From NCBI RefSeq assembly GCF_030758935.1, contig NZ_CP132333.1, positions 1,798,992-1,862,991 of the forward strand: DNA of 64,000 nt, in the 5' to 3' direction. Source of the stretch: Geothrix sp. PMB-07. GTDB taxonomy: Bacteria > Acidobacteriota > Holophagae > Holophagales > Holophagaceae. A model generated the notes under the pieces. It saw only the letters and a list, made by a program, of their open reading frames with translations. It searched no databases and was not told the origin of the DNA. Positions 5,547 to 13,863 of the stretch are shown piece by piece. Position numbers and translations under genes: made by a program. The first letter of the stretch is position 1. Every line of letters starts with the position of its first letter.

Positions 5547-8321
5547 ATGAGCGAGCAAGCTCCGGTTAAAAAGTACTCCGTTTTCCTTCCCAAGACCGAC
5601 TTCCCCATGAAGGCGGACCTGCCCCAGCGTGAGCCCAAGCGGCTGGAACGCTGGAAGGCCGAGAGCCTGTACCGCCGCATCGAAGCCAAGCGGCAGGCCG
5701 ACAACGCCGCGGGCAAGGGCAAGGGCCGCGAGGTGCTTCACGACGGCCCGCCCTACGCCAACGGCGCCATCCACATGGGCCACGCGCTGAACAAGATCCT
5801 CAAGGACGTGGTGGTGAAGTCCCGCTGGATGGAGGGCTACGAATCGCCCTACGTGCCGGGCTGGGACTGCCACGGCCTGCCTATCGAGCATGCCGTGGAG
5901 AAGGATCTGGGGCCCAAGCGCCGCGAGCTGAGCCGCGCGGAATTCCTGCAGCGCTGCCGCGCCTATGCCCAGAAGTGGATCGACACTCAGCGCACCGCCT
6001 TCCAGCGCCTGGGCGTGCTGGGCGCGTGGGAACAGCCCTACGTGACCATGGATCCGCTGTACGAGGCGGAGACGGTGCGCCACCTGGCCAAGCTCTTCGA
6101 GAGCGGCAGCGTCACCCGCAAGCTCAAGGTGGTGCACTGGAGCTACGGCGCCCGCACGGCCCTGGCCGAAGCGGAAGTGGAGTACGCGGACAGGACCAGC
6201 GCCGCCATCACCGTGGCCTTCCCCGTCACCGATGCCGAAGCCAGGCGCCTCGAACTGCCCACGCCCATGTTCGTGCCCATCTGGACGACCACGCCCTGGA
6301 CGCTGCCCAGCAACAAGGCCGTGGCCATGCACCCCGATCTGGAATACGCCGTGGTGCGTGCCGGCACCCGTCACTTCGTGGTGGCCGTGACCCTGCGCGA
6401 GGACTTCGCGAAGAAGCTGGGTGAGGAACTGCACACGGTGGAGATCCGCAAGGGCAAGGAATTCCAGACCCTGGTGGCCCGTCATCCCTGGATCGACCGC
6501 GAGAGCCCCATCCTGCTGGGCGATCACGTCACCGCCGACACCGGCACGGGCCTGGTGCACACGGCCCCCGACCACGGTGTGGACGACTTCAACCTCGCCC
6601 ATCACCTGGGCCTGCTCCAGCTGGTGGGTCCCGACGGAAAGTTCCTGCCGACGGTCAACGATCCTGAGTTGGAAGGCAAGAACATCTTCGACTGCAATCC
6701 GCTGGTGGTGGAGCGCCTCAAGCGGGAAGGGCGCCTCATTCATGAGGAGTCGCTGAACCACAGTTATCCCCACTGCTGGCGCACGAAGACCCCCATCCTC
6801 TTCCGCGCCACCGAGCAGTGGTTCATCACCATGGATTCAGAGCTGGCCGGCAAGGCTCGTAGCCTGCGCGAGCTGGGCATCGAGGGCGTCGAGCAGACGC
6901 AGTGGATCCCCGCCCAGGGCCAGAACCGCATCCACGCCATGATCGCGGGCCGCCCCGACTGGTGCATCAGCCGCCAGCGTGCCTGGGGCACGCCCATCAC
7001 GGTGCTGCGCTGCGAGACCTGCGGCGAGCCGCTCGTGGCCGATTCCATCTTCAAGATCGCCTCGGCGGCCATCGAGAAGGGCGGCATCGAGGCCTGGGCC
7101 GATCTGCCCGTGGAGCAGCTGCTGCCCGCAGGTACCGTCTGCACGTGCGGCTCGAAGACCTTCCAGAAGGAAACGGACATCCTCGATGTGTGGATCGATT
7201 CCGGCGTCAGTGCCTCCGTGGTGTGCGAGTCCCATCCGGAGCTGAAGCGCTCGGACTACGGTCAGTTCATCTACCTCGAAGGCTCGGACCAGCACCGCGG
7301 CTGGTTCCACAGCTCGCTGCTCTTCAACCTCGCCGCCACCGGCACCAAGCCCTACAAGCAGGTGGTCACCCACGGCTTCGTGCTCGACGGCAAGGGCCAG
7401 AAGATGTCCAAGAGCCTGGGCAACGTCATCACGCCCGAGGAGATCCTGAAGACGCTGGGCGCCGACATCCTGCGCTGGTGGGCCGCCTCCTGCGACTACA
7501 GCGAAGACATCCGCATCTCCAAGGAGATCCTCGACCGCAGCGCCGATGCCTACCGGAAGATTCGCAACACCCTGCGCTTCCTCTTGGGGGCCTTGGCCGA
7601 CTTCGATCCGGCCAAGGATGCGGTGGCACCTGCCGACCTCGCCCCCCTGGACCGCTGGGTGCTGGATGCCTTCTCGCGCACCACCCTTGAAGCCCGGGAC
7701 GCCTACACGCGCTTCGAATTCCACCGCGCCACCCAGGCCCTCCACGGCTTCTGCCAGCAGGAGCTGTCGGGCCGCTACTTCGAGATCATCAAGGACCGCC
7801 TCTACTGCGACGCGCTGGATTCCGCCCGCCGCCGCAGCTGCCGCGCCACTTGCTGGGAATTGGCCAAGGGGCTTTGCACCCTGCTGGCGCCCGTCATGAG
7901 CTTCACGGCGGACGAAGCCTGGGAGCAGATTCCCGGTTGCTCCGGCAGCGTCCACGAGCAGCGGTTCCCAGAACTTGTAGCTGCACCCGTGGATGCCAAG
8001 TGGGAAAAGCTGTGGGAAGTCCGCGAAGCTGTGCAGGCCGCCATGGAGCCCCACCGTGCCGCCAAGACCATCGGCACCAGCCTGGATGCCCAGGTGGCCC
8101 TCGCGTTGCCAGCGGCAGATCGCACGGCCATCGAAGGCTTGGGGGAGTCGCTGGAGGACCTGCTGGTGGTTTCCGGCCTCACGGTGACCGAGGGTGACCT
8201 TGCCGTTGCTGTGAGCGCGCACGATGGCGTGAAGTGCCCCCGCTGCTGGAACCACAAGGGCGGCCATGGGGCTGGCGAGGATGCGGCCCTCTGCGCCCGC
8301 TGCGCGTCGGTGGTGGCCTAG
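5547..8321 (+). CDS. ileS: Isoleucyl-tRNA synthetase
   Basis: Class I aminoacyl-tRNA synthetase charging tRNA-Ile, with the editing (CP1) domain in the middle. About 924 residues, normal length. Seen: the HIGH-type signature PPYANGAIHMGH (HMGH 76-79), editing-domain strings WTTTPWTLPSN and GTGLVHTAPDHG, the KMSKS loop (619-623), and a C-terminal zinc finger CPRC (897-900)/CARC (916-919) as in bacterial IleS. An earlier in-frame GTG (5466) is possible, but the ATG at 5547 is preceded by GAGG at a normal distance and gives the usual N-terminus. Its stop overlaps the lspA start (TAGTG), so the two are translationally linked, an arrangement common in bacteria. Confidence 0.97.
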   Translation: MSEQAPVKKYSVFLPKTDFPMKADLPQREPKRLERWKAESLYRRIEAKRQADNAAGKGKGREVLHDGPPYANGAIHMGHALNKILKDVVVKSRWMEGYESPYVPGWDCHGLPIEHAVEKDLGPKRRELSRAEFLQRCRAYAQKWIDTQRTAFQRLGVLGAWEQPYVTMDPLYEAETVRHLAKLFESGSVTRKLKVVHWSYGARTALAEAEVEYADRTSAAITVAFPVTDAEARRLELPTPMFVPIWTTTPWTLPSNKAVAMHPDLEYAVVRAGTRHFVVAVTLREDFAKKLGEELHTVEIRKGKEFQTLVARHPWIDRESPILLGDHVTADTGTGLVHTAPDHGVDDFNLAHHLGLLQLVGPDGKFLPTVNDPELEGKNIFDCNPLVVERLKREGRLIHEESLNHSYPHCWRTKTPILFRATEQWFITMDSELAGKARSLRELGIEGVEQTQWIPAQGQNRIHAMIAGRPDWCISRQRAWGTPITVLRCETCGEPLVADSIFKIASAAIEKGGIEAWADLPVEQLLPAGTVCTCGSKTFQKETDILDVWIDSGVSASVVCESHPELKRSDYGQFIYLEGSDQHRGWFHSSLLFNLAATGTKPYKQVVTHGFVLDGKGQKMSKSLGNVITPEEILKTLGADILRWWAASCDYSEDIRISKEILDRSADAYRKIRNTLRFLLGALADFDPAKDAVAPADLAPLDRWVLDAFSRTTLEARDAYTRFEFHRATQALHGFCQQELSGRYFEIIKDRLYCDALDSARRRSCRATCWELAKGLCTLLAPVMSFTADEAWEQIPGCSGSVHEQRFPELVAAPVDAKWEKLWEVREAVQAAMEPHRAAKTIGTSLDAQVALALPAADRTAIEGLGESLEDLLVVSGLTVTEGDLAVAVSAHDGVKCPRCWNHKGGHGAGEDAALCARCASVVA

Positions 8322-8812
8322 TGCGCCGTCTGCCCTGGCTCTTCCTTCCCGTCGGCATCCTGGCGGCCGATATGGCCTCCAAGGCCTGGATTGTGGCCAC
8401 GCTTGCGGAAGGCGAATCCCGCGCAGTCATCAACGGGTTCTTCCACCTGACCCTCGGCTACAACCGAGGCGCCATCTTCGGCAGCCTCTACTGGATTCCG
8501 GTCAAGGTGCGGTTCGCCCTCTTCGCCGTGGCGGGCCTGGTGGCGCTCCTCTACTTCGGGAAGCTCTTCCTGGAGGAGAAAACCCCCACCTGGGATCGCG
8601 TGGCCCTGGGGAGCATCCTGGGGGGCGCCCTGGGCAATGGCCTGGACCGCATCCTCCGGGGCGGGGTCGTGGACTTCCTCGATTTCGCTTTCGGAAGCTG
8701 GCACTACTGGAGCTTCAACCTCGCCGACAGCTTCATCCTCTGCGGGGCGATCCTCTACGGAGTGCGCATGATCCTGGCGGCCAAAGGCGAACCGCAGAAG
8801 ACGGAAAACTGA
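8321..8812 (+). CDS. lspA: Lipoprotein signal peptidase (signal peptidase II)
   Basis: Inner-membrane aspartyl protease that removes signal peptides from diacylglyceryl-prolipoproteins. The 163-residue protein has four hydrophobic segments and both catalytic boxes: GNGLDRILRGGVVDFLDF and FNLADSFI. The NRGAIFGS string corresponds to the conserved N-x-GAAF region. The GTG start at 8321 shares one base with the ileS stop codon. Several predicted lipoproteins in this window would be its substrates. Confidence 0.95.
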   Translation: MRRLPWLFLPVGILAADMASKAWIVATLAEGESRAVINGFFHLTLGYNRGAIFGSLYWIPVKVRFALFAVAGLVALLYFGKLFLEEKTPTWDRVALGSILGGALGNGLDRILRGGVVDFLDFAFGSWHYWSFNLADSFILCGAILYGVRMILAAKGEPQKTEN

Positions 8813-8820
8813 ATCAATTG

Positions 8821-8892
8821 CCACGGATGAACACAGATGAACACGGATAAAACGACCTGTTCTTATCTGTGTTCATCTGTGTTCATCCGTGG
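8821..8892. repeat. Long near-perfect inverted repeat between convergent genes (bidirectional terminator-like)
   Basis: Arms 8821-8850 and 8863-8892 are 30 bases each with one mismatch and a 12-base loop. Each arm is itself built from repeats of the type GATGAACACxGAT. It lies exactly between lspA and the convergent DUF1028 gene, so a transcript from either side would fold into a very stable hairpin. Confidence 0.85.
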
Positions 8893-8899
8893 CTGATCT

Positions 8900-9883
8900 T
8901 CACTGCGCTTCTATGGCTTTGAGCAGCGCGGGATCTTTGGGCAGCTGATCCACCTCCGCGAGCCGGGGCACCAGGCGCTTCCAGAAGGGTTCGGCGGCGA
9001 AGACGCGTTTGAAGAGGGGCAGGGCCTCGTCGAGCTTGCCGCTGGAAGCGAGAGCCACGGCCTGCCAGAAGGGCATCTCCCAGATGCCTGGTGCCAGCTT
9101 CGCAGCGGTGGCGTAGGCGGCCTTGGCCTCGGGCCATTTGGCGGCGGTGACGAAGCCATCGCCCTCATCCATCAGGCGATAGGCGCGGCGCAGTTGGATG
9201 AGGCGGCCCAGTTCCCTCAGGGGATCGGGGTTATCCTCCACCCTCAGGTCGAACAGACGGTCATTCCAGGGTTGGCCTGAAGCCTTGCCCTTCACGATGA
9301 GGATCGCAGCGCTCTGCATGCCGCGGAGGTCGCCGCCCTCGGCCTGGGCGGCGCGGAGGGCCGCCAACAGCCGGTCTGCCAGATCGCCCTGAGTGCCCCG
9401 GAAGGCCTTGGCCATGGCGGGCCAAACGGTGGCCCGGTCCATGAGGTTGGCTTCCACCGTGAAGCCCTCGCCCACCTCGTGGCCGGCGGCCTGGATGCAC
9501 TTGGCGCCGGTGTGCGCCGCGGCTCGGCCCTGGGCATCCACCATGGCCACCTGGCGGACCTCCCGGTCGGCATCCGCCGCCAGCAGGGCTTTCAGGGCCT
9601 CGGGAGCAGGCTTCCCCGTCTTCATGAGGGCCAGACCCAGGGCGCCGTAGCTGGGGTCGGTGAAGCTCTGGGTGGCCACGGCACCGACACCGGGTTCGGC
9701 CCAGGGCACGGCGGAGCCCACAGAAAACCAGTGGCTTTGCACGGCCACGCCCAGATCACCCGTGACCGCATCCCGGGCCACGATGGAAAAGGTGTGCACA
9801 GGGCGCCGTGGAAGAGGGGCCGATGCTGGCGGTGCGGCCAGAAGGGGCAAGGCCAGACCAAGGGCGAGGAGGGGAGCGCGCAT
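8900..9883 (-). CDS. Secreted DUF1028 (Ntn-hydrolase-like) protein
   Basis: A 327-residue protein with a signal peptide (about 1-22, ALGLALPLLAAPPASA) followed by a DUF1028 domain: HTFSIVARDAVTGDLGVAVQ, GSAVPWAEPGVGAVATQS, and HTGAKCIQAAGHEVG. DUF1028 proteins are related to N-terminal-nucleophile hydrolases. Their substrate is not established. The C-terminal 90 residues (from about 235) are alpha-helical and TPR-like (ALPLFKRVFAAEPFWKRLVP). It is divergent from the DUF1684 gene, with a 75-base spacer. Confidence 0.8.
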   Translation of the reverse strand: MRAPLLALGLALPLLAAPPASAPLPRRPVHTFSIVARDAVTGDLGVAVQSHWFSVGSAVPWAEPGVGAVATQSFTDPSYGALGLALMKTGKPAPEALKALLAADADREVRQVAMVDAQGRAAAHTGAKCIQAAGHEVGEGFTVEANLMDRATVWPAMAKAFRGTQGDLADRLLAALRAAQAEGGDLRGMQSAAILIVKGKASGQPWNDRLFDLRVEDNPDPLRELGRLIQLRRAYRLMDEGDGFVTAAKWPEAKAAYATAAKLAPGIWEMPFWQAVALASSGKLDEALPLFKRVFAAEPFWKRLVPRLAEVDQLPKDPALLKAIEAQ

Positions 9884-9944
9884 GGGAACCTCGTGGGGGA
9901 TGCCCCAACATACCAGCGGTGCTGAGGGATAGCGCCAGTCCTGC

Positions 9945-9950
9945 TAGGAT
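9945..9950 (+). promoter_or_regulatory. Possible extended -10 element of the DUF1684 gene
   Basis: TGCTAGGAT gives an extended -10 (TAGGAT 9945-9950) only 8 bases before the ATG at 9959. If used, the mRNA would be almost leaderless. The -35 position reads CTGAGG, a weak match. Confidence 0.35.
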
Positions 9951-9958
9951 CCATCCCT

Positions 9959-10846
9959 ATGCGAACCGCCCACGCCCTCGCCACCTCGATCCTCCTGGTC
10001 GCCCCGGCCCTCTGCGCCCAGGATGCCTACCGCACCTCGGTGGATGCCTGGCATGCCCAACGCGAGGCCAGGCTGGCCGCGGAAGATGGGTGGCTGACGC
10101 TCATCGGCCGCGACTGGCTGAATCCCGGCGAGAACACGCTGGGTTCCGCGCCAGGCTCCACGGTGCTGCTGCCCGAAGGCCTCTCCCTGCCCAAGGCGGG
10201 CCTGTTCCTGGTGGAAGGTTCCACCGTGCGCTTCAAGCCCCTTCCGGGCAGCGGCCTGCTGCTCAACGGGAAGCCGGCGGTGGAGGCGGTGCTGAAATCC
10301 GATGCGGAGGGCCAACCGGATGTCATCAAGGCGGGCCGGGTGAGCCTGTACGTCATCCGCCGCGGCGACCGTCTGGGCATCCGTGTGAAGGATCCGGAAA
10401 CGCCCGCGCGCAAGGCCTTCCACGGCGTGCCCCGGTACCCGGTGGATGCGGCGTGGCGCGTGGAGGCGGATTTCGTGGCCTACGACAAGCCGCAGGAAAG
10501 GGCCATCGCCACGGTCATCGGCACCACGGAAACCATGAGCGCCCCGGGCCTGCTGCGCTTCAAAGTGGGCGGGCGCGAAGTTACCCTCGAGCCCATGGTG
10601 GAAGATCCCGAGCACCCGGAACTCTTCATCATCTTCAAGGATGGCACCAGCACCCATGGCACCTATCCTGCCGGCCGCTTCCTCTATGCGGACATGCCCA
10701 AGAATGGCAAGGTGATCCTGGATTTCAACCGCGCCATCAATCCGCCCTGCGCCTTCTCCATGTTCGCCACCTGTCCGCTCCCGCCCAAGCAGAACCACCT
10801 CGCCATCGATGTGCCTGCGGGGGAGAAGAACCCCGGATTGCACTGA
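9959..10846 (+). CDS. Secreted DUF1684 protein
   Basis: A 295-residue protein with a clear signal peptide (HALATSILLVAPALCAQ). The mature part matches the DUF1684 family: a Trp/Arg-rich start (VDAWHAQREARLAAEDGWL), the hallmark TLIGRDWLNPGENTLGS, and a C-terminal NRAINPPCAFSMFATCPLPP with a cysteine pair. The fold is FHA-like in its first half. The biochemical function of the family is not established to my knowledge. The ATG lies unusually close to a -10-like hexamer and no good ribosome binding site is seen. Confidence 0.8.
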   Translation: MRTAHALATSILLVAPALCAQDAYRTSVDAWHAQREARLAAEDGWLTLIGRDWLNPGENTLGSAPGSTVLLPEGLSLPKAGLFLVEGSTVRFKPLPGSGLLLNGKPAVEAVLKSDAEGQPDVIKAGRVSLYVIRRGDRLGIRVKDPETPARKAFHGVPRYPVDAAWRVEADFVAYDKPQERAIATVIGTTETMSAPGLLRFKVGGREVTLEPMVEDPEHPELFIIFKDGTSTHGTYPAGRFLYADMPKNGKVILDFNRAINPPCAFSMFATCPLPPKQNHLAIDVPAGEKNPGLH

Positions 10847-10918
10847 CTCGGATTTGAATTCAAAAGATAAGGAACACCACCAAGATCCGGCTTTTCGTTG
10901 TTCGAGGACGAAATGGCT

Positions 10919-12412
10919 TCATGTCCGCGGGCGGCTGGGGAAGCAGAGTCTGGCGAGGGTGCCCTTTTCGGGCGCTCTTGAGATATCCAGGGTTCCACCG
11001 TGCAGGCGAAGGATGTTCTTCACGATGGCCAGGCCCAGGCCCGCGCCCCCGGAGGCGCGGCTGCGGGAGACATCCGGGCGCGAGAAACGCTGCCCCAGCC
11101 TCAGAAGGAAGTCTTCGGGAATCCCTTCCCCCTCGTCGCGCACCTGCAGAACGATTTGATCTGCTTCGAGAAGGGCCTCCAACGTGACGGTGCTGCCTTC
11201 GGGAGCATGGTTGAGGGCATTGGCCAACAGGTTGTGCAGGGCCCGGCGGACGAGCTTCTCATCGGCCACCAGTTCCAGGTTCTCGGCAGACCGCACATCC
11301 AGGTGCACTGAGCGCTCTTCCGCCAATGATTCGAAGGGCGAGGCCGCGGCTTTCAGGAGGGCCGCCACCTCAAGGCGTTCCGCCTGGAGCGCCATGGAGG
11401 GGTCTTCGGAGCGGGCCAGGAAGAGCATCTGGTCCAGGGTGGCCGCCAGGTGATCCAGGGTTTCGATGACCCCTTCCAGGGTTTCAGCCTGGGCGGGAGG
11501 ACAGTCGCCATCCCGCAGCAGGCCCTCCACCTGGAGGCGCATGCCATGCAGGGGGGTTCGGAGCTCGTGGGCCACGTCCGCGTTGAGGGTGGTGAGCCGG
11601 GAGAAGGCCTCCTCCAGGCGGGCCAGAGCCTGTTTCAGATTCTCTGCCAGGGAACCGAGGTCGCGGGGCAGGTCATCAGGGTCCAGATTCAGAACCAGGG
11701 CCCCGGGACGGATAACGGCGGCTTGGGCCTCCAGCAGCTTCAGGGGCGCCAGCTGGCGGCGCGCCACCACGGCCACGAAACCGGCCGTGAGCAGGGTGGC
11801 CAGGCCCCAGGTGAGCCAGAGCAGGTTCTGGCTCTTCTTCAGCAGGCGATTCTCGTAGCGGATGTCCCAGGCGGTGAGCACCCAGCCGCCGTTGAAAATG
11901 GCCCGGTTGATGATGAAGTGGCAGCCGCTGGTGCCATCGGCCTCGCACCACTGCCACCAGCCGGGTTCGCCGATCCGGCCCAGCTTCGGCAGATTCGAGG
12001 GTGGGAGGAGCTTGGCGAATCCTTCGCTTTCCAGCAGCGACTTGCCTTCGGGATCGAGAATTCGCACGAACACATGCTCGGTGCCCTCCAGCACCTCCCG
12101 ACCGAAAGGCAGGGGAGGGGTAGGCGGTGGAACGGGCTCCTTCTTCACCTGCGCAGGAAGCTGGGGCCCGTCTGGATCAGCGGGTTCCGGCTCATCAGGC
12201 GGATCGACGGTCCAGTCGTACTCGTTCAGCCGCACCACCATGAGGCTTGAGACGCGCTGAAGCTCGTGATTGCCCTCCTGCTGGAACAGGCGGGCCAAAG
12301 AATCATTCAGGAAGAAGGAGGCGAACCAGATCACGGTGACCACCACGGCCACAGTGCCCAGCACGAGCTGGGTGCTGAGCTTGGGGCGCAGCCAGGCGGA
12401 TCCGCGGCTCAT
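10919..12412 (-). CDS. Sensor histidine kinase (OmpR-partner class)
   Basis: Membrane sensor of 497 residues, last gene of an operon with its response regulator (6-base gap). Order: TM1 (about 13-35), a periplasmic domain of about 150 residues with a Pro-rich loop (VPPPTPPLP), TM2 (about 190-212), HAMP, the H-box AHELRTPLHGMRLQ with the phosphorylated His, the N-box NLLANALNHAPEG, and the G-boxes VRDEGEGIPEDF and GGAGLGLAIVKNIL. The layout resembles QseC/CusS-type kinases. The signal is unknown. The operon also encodes an outer-membrane protein and a lipoprotein, which suggests an envelope-related stimulus. Confidence 0.92.
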   Translation of the reverse strand: MSRGSAWLRPKLSTQLVLGTVAVVVTVIWFASFFLNDSLARLFQQEGNHELQRVSSLMVVRLNEYDWTVDPPDEPEPADPDGPQLPAQVKKEPVPPPTPPLPFGREVLEGTEHVFVRILDPEGKSLLESEGFAKLLPPSNLPKLGRIGEPGWWQWCEADGTSGCHFIINRAIFNGGWVLTAWDIRYENRLLKKSQNLLWLTWGLATLLTAGFVAVVARRQLAPLKLLEAQAAVIRPGALVLNLDPDDLPRDLGSLAENLKQALARLEEAFSRLTTLNADVAHELRTPLHGMRLQVEGLLRDGDCPPAQAETLEGVIETLDHLAATLDQMLFLARSEDPSMALQAERLEVAALLKAAASPFESLAEERSVHLDVRSAENLELVADEKLVRRALHNLLANALNHAPEGSTVTLEALLEADQIVLQVRDEGEGIPEDFLLRLGQRFSRPDVSRSRASGGAGLGLAIVKNILRLHGGTLDISRAPEKGTLARLCFPSRPRT

Positions 12413-12418
12413 GGCTGG

Positions 12419-13093
12419 CTACTCATGGCGGGCTTCCATGCGGTAGCCCACGGAACGGTGGGTGTGGATGAGTTTTTCGGTGAAGGGATCGTCCACCTTC
12501 CGCCGCAAGCGGCGCACGGCGGCGTCCACCAAGTTGGGGTCGCCGTCGTAGGCGAGATCCCACAGGGTTTCGGCGATGCGCATGCGGGTGACTGTGTGGC
12601 CCGCGTTCCGGGCCAGCAGCTCCAGCAGCGCGTACTCCTGGGCGGTGAGATCCAGGCGCTGGCCGCCCCGGTAGACCTTCCGGCGGGTGGGATCGAGGGA
12701 GAGATCGGCGATGGTCCAGCCGCGCTCGGGCGCGGCGCCTTGCCGTTGCAGCAGATTGCGGATGCGCAGCACCAGTTCGGAGAAGGCGAAGGGCTTCACC
12801 AGGTAGTCGCCCCCGCCCAGGCCCAGGCCGCGCAGGCGGTCAGGCAGGGCATCCCGGGCGGTGAGGAAGATGACGGGAGTCTCCAGGCCCTTGGCGCGCA
12901 GCTCGGCCAGGAAGGTGAAGCCATCGAGGCCTGGGAGCATCACGTCCAGCAGGAGGATGTCGTAGGTCTTTTCCAGGCCAAGGTGCAGGCCCGTTTCGCC
13001 GTCGAAGGCCACGTCCACCTGGAAGCCTTCCTGCTCCAGACCGCGCTGGAGGGCCAGGGCCGAGCGTTGGTCATCTTCCACCAGCAGAATCAT
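12419..13093 (-). CDS. OmpR/PhoB-family response regulator
   Basis: Transcriptional regulator of 224 residues. The receiver domain has the acidic pocket VEDD (5-8), phosphoacceptor Asp50 in LLLDVMLPGLDG, Thr in FLTAR and Lys in YLVKPF. The C-terminal winged helix shows YALLELLARNAGHTV and VDAAVRRLRRKVDD and ends with HRSVGYRM. It is immediately downstream of the coiled-coil lipoprotein (8 bases) and upstream of its kinase (6 bases). It probably controls its own operon and envelope genes, by inference from position. Confidence 0.94.
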   Translation of the reverse strand: MILLVEDDQRSALALQRGLEQEGFQVDVAFDGETGLHLGLEKTYDILLLDVMLPGLDGFTFLAELRAKGLETPVIFLTARDALPDRLRGLGLGGGDYLVKPFAFSELVLRIRNLLQRQGAAPERGWTIADLSLDPTRRKVYRGGQRLDLTAQEYALLELLARNAGHTVTRMRIAETLWDLAYDGDPNLVDAAVRRLRRKVDDPFTEKLIHTHRSVGYRMEARHE

Positions 13094-13101
13094 GGGCCTT
13101 C

Positions 13102-13842
13102 CTACGACGCCTTCATCTTGTCAGCGACCGGGTGGGCCAGGCCACTTTTCACTGCCTGGAGCATCAGCTGCAGAAGCTGGCGCTCGGCGGCTTCCATGAG
13201 CTTCTCCTGCTTGGCGGAAAGGGCTTCGCGTTCTGCGTTCAATTTTTCCGCGGCCTGATCCAGCACCCGTTGTTCCTTGTCCAGGGCCAGCATGTCCCGG
13301 TCAATGGCCTGCCGGTCGCGGTCGAGGCGCGCACGCGCTCCGGCCGTGGCCGAGCTTTCTTCGTCCAGGGCCTCATCCTGTTCATCCAGGCGCTCCAGCT
13401 TGTCATCCAGGGCCTCGCGCCGCGCGTCGAGACCGTTGCGCTGGGTTTCCAGCTGATCCTCCTGGGCCTCCAGCCGATGATCCTGCTCCTCCAGGGAGGC
13501 GTCGCCTTTGAAGAGATCCCCCGCCTTGAGGAGAGTGGCTTCGTCCTGGATGACGTAGGGCTTCCGATCATGGAGGAACCACAGGAAGGATGTGCCGAAG
13601 CGGGCTTTCAGGCCATCCGTGGATTCCATGTGCGCCCCGCTGGAGACGATGAACATGGAGTGATCCTCACGACCTTTGAGGAAGATGTAGGAGCCAATGG
13701 CCTTCACTTCGAGGCCCGCGGTTTTCGGGGCCGTTGGGGGCAGGGGCACAGGGGTGGAGCGGGATTCACAGGCGGCAAGGGCCAGCGTGGATCCATAGAG
13801 CAGGGCGGCGGCCAGGGTGGGGTAGAAGCAGGTCACGAGCAT
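13102..13842 (-). CDS. Coiled-coil lipoprotein in a two-component operon
   Basis: A 246-residue protein. Its N-terminus is hydrophobic and ends in a lipobox-like LALAAC (Cys about 24), so it is probably a lipoprotein. A short globular part follows (about 45-110; SYIFLKGREDHSMFIVSSGA, FLWFLHDRKPYVIQDE). The rest is an almost pure coiled coil of about 130 residues with recurrent L-D/E-x-Q/R units (EEQDHRLEAQEDQLETQRNG and onward), where Leu, Asp, Glu and Arg dominate. Not a family I can name. The position between an outer-membrane protein and the regulator/kinase pair suggests an accessory sensor or scaffold in the periplasm. Confidence 0.75.
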   Translation of the reverse strand: MLVTCFYPTLAAALLYGSTLALAACESRSTPVPLPPTAPKTAGLEVKAIGSYIFLKGREDHSMFIVSSGAHMESTDGLKARFGTSFLWFLHDRKPYVIQDEATLLKAGDLFKGDASLEEQDHRLEAQEDQLETQRNGLDARREALDDKLERLDEQDEALDEESSATAGARARLDRDRQAIDRDMLALDKEQRVLDQAAEKLNAEREALSAKQEKLMEAAERQLLQLMLQAVKSGLAHPVADKMKAS

Positions 13843-13863
13843 GGGTGCCTCCTCGGCAGTGGG

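Noticed and set aside
5430-6773. 447-codon minus-strand frame over the 5' part of ileS
   Set aside because: Antisense shadow; ileS has HIGH, KMSKS and zinc-finger motifs in the other strand.
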